From: Acidobacteriaceae bacterium
Lineage (GTDB): Bacteria > Acidobacteriota > Terriglobia > Terriglobales > Acidobacteriaceae
Assembly (NCBI GenBank): GCA_030040175.1
Contig: JASHUF010000215.1
Span: 1-9,240 of the forward strand
DNA length: 9,240 bases
Direction of reading: 5' to 3'
The position numbers were made by a program, and so were the translations under genes. Of this stretch, positions 6,068 through 9,240 are shown one piece after another (positions within the stretch are counted from its first letter, which is position 1; the number at the start of each line of letters is the position of its first letter). The notes under the pieces are model-generated. The model saw nothing but the letters and a program-made list of their open reading frames with translations. It had not been told where the DNA came from and did not search any database.

Positions 6068-7511
6068 TCCTGGCTCCTTTTAGGTCTTGTTGCCCGGCGG
6101 TTTCGGTCTCGGGGGAGTGGCGCTCTTTGTAGGATTCAAAGCCGGCCATGAGGTCGGCCATGAAGGCGTCGGCGAGGGCGCGATAGCCGTCGCCGGTGAA
6201 GTGGGTGTGATCGGGCTGCGCCCAGCCGGCGTAGACCCACTGCTGCATGGCGCCGGGTCCGCCCATGCGATCGCGCCAATCCCAGTAGGCGCAGTCGTGG
6301 GTGCGGCAGACGGCGCGCTGCGCCTCAACGATGCGGCCGGTGCCGTCGTAGTCGCGCCAGGCGTGATGGCGCAGGACGGCGCGGTCGCCGGGACCGATGA
6401 CGAGGATGGACGACTCCGGCACGTACTGATGGATGGTGTCGATGAGCGAGGCGAAGGCCTGCTCGTAGCTTCCCTCGTCCCAGTCGGGACTGGCGGCTTC
6501 ATTGGTGCCGTAGGCGAGCACGATCAGAGAGGGGGAGTTGTCCTTGAGATAGGAGGAGAAGAGCGGCTGGTTCCATTTGAGGATGAGCGGGGCCTCGGCG
6601 CCGTTGATGCCGATCGACTCCCAGGTGACGCCGGGCTGCGTGGCCACCCAGCCGAGCACGGTGACGGGCGCGGCGTCTTCGGTGGTGATTTCGAAGTGGT
6701 GGTCGCCGGCGGGGCAGGGATAGCGGAAGGTACCGGCGCCGGTCTCATCCGCTGCGGTCTGAATCTCGATGGGGTCGCCGTCATTGTCGGTAAAGCGCAG
6801 GCTGCCGCCTCCGGGCTGCTCGAGGTACTGGAGTTCGAGCTCGGTGCAGGGAGCGTCGAGGGTCACCCACTGGCCGGCGCGGTCGGTGGAGAGGCTGATG
6901 CCGCCCATCCCCAGGTCCCCGTCGCCGAGGTCGAGAAACTTGTTGCCCTGCGTCTTCCAGCCGGGCGACTGGGCGCGCGCGGAGCCGATGATGCGATAGC
7001 CGGCGAAGGGATGGCCTGCGTAAGAGTAGCCGATGCCGCCATCGCCAAATTGCTGCTGGAAGACGCGGCGGGCTTCCCCCGTGAACTCGTCGGCGGCGGT
7101 GTGCGAGTCGCCCCACTGGAGGACGCGCAGGGTGCCGGTGGCCGGGTCGCCCGCGTGCAGCTCTTCTTCGCGCGAGGCGAGCTGGGCGTAAAAGCCTTCG
7201 AGCGCATCTTCGTAGGCGATGGCGTGCGGAGCGGGTTCCTTGAGGCGCGCGCCGATCTCCTCCACCAGCGCGGCTCGGCGTGCGGGGCTGACGCGCGCGA
7301 CGTAGTAATGGACGCGGGCGCGGGAAGAATGCCTGCGGCCGCTGGCGGCGTGGCCGGCGCCGGTGGTGGTGTGGCGCGTGGATGCGGCTGCCGGGTGCGC
7401 GGAGGTTTTCTTTTGGGCCGGCGTGGTCTGCGCGCAGGCGGGAAGAAGTGCGAGCGCGGCGAGCGCCGGCAGAAGGGATGCGCGCAGGGCGGCAAGCAGG
7501 CGTGCGCTCAT
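6042..7511 (-). CDS. Exported SGNH/GDSL-family acyl esterase or transferase (second copy)
   Basis: 489 residues from ATG 7511, which overlaps the stop of the preceding SGNH gene (ATGA). The upstream open frame only reads back through that gene. A signal sequence covers residues 1-28 (LLPALAALALLPACAQ); the LPAC sequence could be an imperfect lipobox, or cleavage may follow ACA. A low-complexity Ala/Thr/His/Ser stretch follows. Catalytic blocks: GDSH with Ser136, AYGTNEA with Asn337, and DHTH with Asp434 and His437, so the Ser-Gly-Asn-His set looks complete. Between the first two blocks (about 185-300) lies a beta-rich insert with LEQPGGGSLRFTDNDGDPI. In the SGNH family, an inserted carbohydrate-binding-like domain is known from the peptidoglycan O-acetylesterase Ape1. 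It should act outside the cytoplasmic membrane on an acylated glycan; direction (adding or removing acyl groups) is not decided by sequence. Confidence 0.88.
   Translation of the reverse strand: MSARLLAALRASLLPALAALALLPACAQTTPAQKKTSAHPAAASTRHTTTGAGHAASGRRHSSRARVHYYVARVSPARRAALVEEIGARLKEPAPHAIAYEDALEGFYAQLASREEELHAGDPATGTLRVLQWGDSHTAADEFTGEARRVFQQQFGDGGIGYSYAGHPFAGYRIIGSARAQSPGWKTQGNKFLDLGDGDLGMGGISLSTDRAGQWVTLDAPCTELELQYLEQPGGGSLRFTDNDGDPIEIQTAADETGAGTFRYPCPAGDHHFEITTEDAAPVTVLGWVATQPGVTWESIGINGAEAPLILKWNQPLFSSYLKDNSPSLIVLAYGTNEAASPDWDEGSYEQAFASLIDTIHQYVPESSILVIGPGDRAVLRHHAWRDYDGTGRIVEAQRAVCRTHDCAYWDWRDRMGGPGAMQQWVYAGWAQPDHTHFTGDGYRALADAFMADLMAGFESYKERHSPETETAGQQDLKGARNGPGSTNP
6074..6080 (-). 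promoter_or_regulatory. Ribosome binding site of the acyl carrier protein gene
   Basis: The minus strand reads AAAGGAG six bases before ATG 6067. It is the strongest translation signal in the operon; the other junctions rely on overlap and coupling. Confidence 0.7.
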
Positions 7512-9016
7512 GGCGTTCCCGCATTTCTGCCGCCGGCGCGGCCGTTCGCCTGCGCCGCCGACGCCGCCTTCGGCTCTGCGGTCACATCCGCCGTGCGGGG
7601 CGCGGCCGGAGCCGCCGCCGGGGGGAGCGCGATTCCTTGCTGCATCTTCCAACGATCATACCGCAGGCTCAATTGCTGCACGAACAGAGTGGCAACAATT
7701 GCCGCGCCTTGTGGCGTGGGATGCAACAGGTCGGCGGTGACCAGGCGGGGGTTGGCTGCATACCAGCGGGCCATGGTGCCGCGGGCACCCATGGCGGCGT
7801 AGGTGTCAAAGAAAGCGCAGTGGGTTTCCGCCGCCACCTGGCGTTGGATGGCGACGATTTCGGGGATGGTGCTCATGGTTTCTATATCGTCAAGTCCCTG
7901 GCGTTCGCCACGGTCCATGGGGCTCATGATGAGGATGGATGCATTGGGGGCGGCCTTGCGGAGGCGGTCGATGGCGAGATGCAGCTCGGAGGCGTACTGT
8001 TTGTGGACAAAGTCGCCGAAGCTGCTCTCGTTGGAGCCGAAGTTGACGACGATGAGCGCGGGTCCGGCGTGGTCGAGCTCCTCATGCCAAAGATCGGGTG
8101 CGAGGACGCGGGCGAGCACGCTGACGGTTGCGCCGTTGAGGCCGAGGCTGTCGTAAAGAATTCCCGTCGATCCGCGGCGGAAGTCGATGCCGAAGAGGGT
8201 GACCGTGCTCTCGGTGGGCTGGAGGGTGACCGTCTTGGTGCCTGCGGGGAGCGCGACGCGGAGCGAGACTGCAGCTTGCGTATCGGCGGCTGTCGATTGC
8301 CCGGCAATCGGGATGCCGTCGGCCTGGACGGAGAACGTGCCTCCGCCGGGATGGGCCAGGTATTCGATCTCGGCGGCCGATTGCGGAGATGCGGTGAGGG
8401 TGAATTTGCTTGAGGCGCCGGGCTGGCCCTCAAAGGCGGCGCCGCCCAGGCCGTAGACGCCTTCGCGCACCAGTCCTACGCCGGTGCGGATCTGCCAACC
8501 ATGGTCGCTCATCTCCACGCCGCGATGGCCGTACCAGGCCCAGGGCCGGGCGATGAGGGTGTAGCCGCGGCCGGCATCGCCGAAGCGGGCCTGCAGCTGG
8601 GCGCGGATGTCGCCGGTGATGAGGTCGGCGGTGGTGGGCGAGTCGCCGTAATGGAGAATGGTGACCACGCCGGGGGATTGGCGCTGCTCGAGCTTCCAGA
8701 GAGCGGCAAAGAAGGGATCGAGCTCGTGGGTATCGTCTTGGAGCAGAGGTGACGGCGGAGGCAGGTTGGCGTTGAGAGCCGGGCTTGGCGGAGTGGGCGG
8801 CGCGGGCCGCGCCGGCCGGCGCAAATGGAAGGCTTCCGCGAAGATGCCGGGGGCAAGTCCCCTGGAGCGATCGAAGCGCCGGTGCCAGGCGAAAAGCGCG
8901 ATCGCGGCGACCACGATGGCCAGGGCCGTTTTGAACGGGAATCCGCGGGCCGGGTGCCGGAATCCCGGAGGAGCGGCACGGAGCGGCAGGCGGCCGGAGG
9001 CGTTAGAAATTGCCAT
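7508..9016 (-). CDS. Membrane-anchored SGNH/GDSL-family protein (first copy)
   Basis: 502 residues from ATG 9016, which lies 14 nt inside the end of the MBOAT gene; an open frame continues upstream but only as an alternate frame of MBOAT. One transmembrane helix near residues 29-44 (TALAIVVAAIALFAW), flanked by basic residues, is likely an uncleaved anchor placing the domain outside. A Pro/Ala linker (about 66-92) follows. Catalytic blocks: HYGDSPT with Ser126, NFGSNES with Asn329, and DLLH with Asp429 and His432. Between them sits a beta-rich insert (about 195-285) with LAHPGGGTFSVQADGIPI, matching the same place in the next gene, so the two are diverged tandem duplicates. An Ala/Pro-rich tail ends the protein. 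MBOAT partners such as AlgJ/AlgX and DltD are also SGNH proteins, so this is a candidate extracytoplasmic acyl acceptor or transferase for the MBOAT. Confidence 0.87.
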   Translation of the reverse strand: MAISNASGRLPLRAAPPGFRHPARGFPFKTALAIVVAAIALFAWHRRFDRSRGLAPGIFAEAFHLRRPARPAPPTPPSPALNANLPPPSPLLQDDTHELDPFFAALWKLEQRQSPGVVTILHYGDSPTTADLITGDIRAQLQARFGDAGRGYTLIARPWAWYGHRGVEMSDHGWQIRTGVGLVREGVYGLGGAAFEGQPGASSKFTLTASPQSAAEIEYLAHPGGGTFSVQADGIPIAGQSTAADTQAAVSLRVALPAGTKTVTLQPTESTVTLFGIDFRRGSTGILYDSLGLNGATVSVLARVLAPDLWHEELDHAGPALIVVNFGSNESSFGDFVHKQYASELHLAIDRLRKAAPNASILIMSPMDRGERQGLDDIETMSTIPEIVAIQRQVAAETHCAFFDTYAAMGARGTMARWYAANPRLVTADLLHPTPQGAAIVATLFVQQLSLRYDRWKMQQGIALPPAAAPAAPRTADVTAEPKAASAAQANGRAGGRNAGTP

Positions 9017-9240
9017 ACACAAAAGGAGCGGAGCCGCGGCCGGCAAGGGTTTGAATGAGCAGGACGAGGGCGGCCAGGGCAAGTCCCTGAACCCAGAACG
9101 GCGCCCAGGCCGCGATCCGTCTGGCACGATCGAACCAGCTCGAAGGCAGGCAGTGGAGAACGGCGGCGGCAACGAGCACCAGGGCGACGGGCCGCGTGAT
9201 GCCGGCAAGCGACCAGGTGCGGCTGCCAAGTCCGTGGAGA
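9003..9240 (-). CDS. MBOAT-family membrane O-acyltransferase (C-terminal 78 residues)
   Basis: The frame is open from the window edge to TAA 9005-9003; the start lies outside. The visible part holds two hydrophobic helices (PVALVLVAAAVLHCLP and WVQGLALAALVLLIQ) with a basic loop DRARRIAAW between them, and ends in APFVYGNF. MBOAT proteins of the AlgI/DltB type typically end in two helices and a PFIYFQF-like tail, which this matches closely. These enzymes carry acyl groups across the cytoplasmic membrane for transfer to glycans or proteins. The stop overlaps the next gene by 14 nt, consistent with co-transcription and coupling. The catalytic His and the donor cannot be judged because the core is not in the window. 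Confidence 0.75.
   Translation of the reverse strand, partial: LHGLGSRTWSLAGITRPVALVLVAAAVLHCLPSSWFDRARRIAAWAPFWVQGLALAALVLLIQTLAGRGSAPFVYGNF

Noticed and set aside
7512..7652. N-terminal extension of the second SGNH protein to 536 residues
   Set aside because: The extension overlaps the coding end of the preceding SGNH gene and lacks a signal sequence at its start; ATG 7511 opens directly onto a signal peptide with an ATGA overlap.
6087..7802. A 571-codon open frame on the plus strand opposite the SGNH genes
   Set aside because: It is antisense to two genes with complete catalytic motifs, its product is Gly/Ala/Val-rich without recognisable motifs, and long antisense frames are expected in GC-rich coding DNA.
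9019..9030. AAAGGAGCG on the plus strand resembling a ribosome binding site
   Set aside because: No start codon follows at a useful distance leading to a credible plus-strand protein; it lies inside the MBOAT coding end on the other strand.
9017..9229. N-terminal extension of the first SGNH protein to 573 residues
   Set aside because: This stretch is the C-terminus of the MBOAT gene read in another frame; the ATG at 9016 directly precedes a sensible anchor helix.

Overview
All the genes I can support lie on the minus strand, so the window is best read from position 9240 down to 1. Coding regions from about 2890 upward are GC-rich, short overlapping reading frames are common, and the start regions carry recognisable Shine-Dalgarno and sigma70-type signals. 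The gene mix (MBOAT plus two SGNH proteins, a stand-alone acyl carrier protein, a KAS III-like protein, and an exported caspase/beta-propeller protein) would suit a soil or environmental bacterium such as an Acidobacteriota member. That assignment is an inference from style, not something the sequence proves.

Region A (9240-4902) is a tight five-gene operon. In order of transcription it holds the C-terminus of an MBOAT-type membrane acyltransferase, a membrane-anchored SGNH protein, a second exported SGNH protein of the same architecture, a DltC-like acyl carrier protein (ACP), and a FabH-like (KAS III) protein. All junctions overlap (14, 4, 26 and 1 nt). The layout resembles the D-alanylation (Dlt) and alginate O-acetylation systems: an ACP charges an acyl group in the cytoplasm, an MBOAT passes it across the membrane, and SGNH proteins act outside. 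No DltA-type adenylating enzyme is visible. In its place is a FabH-like protein whose active-site Cys is Ser (Ser111), while His235 and Asn265 are kept. The inferred job is ACP-dependent acylation of a cell-surface or secreted glycan. This is the most interesting unit in the window.

Region B (4901-3694) holds a tRNA with anticodon CAU, best read as the lysidine-type tRNA-Ile2. It is followed by a small two-CBS-domain protein and then a spacer with a perfect 26-bp palindrome.

Region C (3693-2890) is a single ferredoxin/flavodoxin-NADP+ reductase-like flavoprotein, with a consensus -10 box upstream and a TTG start.

Region D (2700-1) starts with an excellent promoter (TTGACA, 17 nt, TATTCT). 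It drives an exported protein with an N-terminal beta-propeller and a C-terminal caspase-like (C14) protease domain. Twenty bases downstream a second gene begins with a twin-arginine-like signal and runs off the window edge. Region D looks less GC-rich than region A and may be an accessory module.
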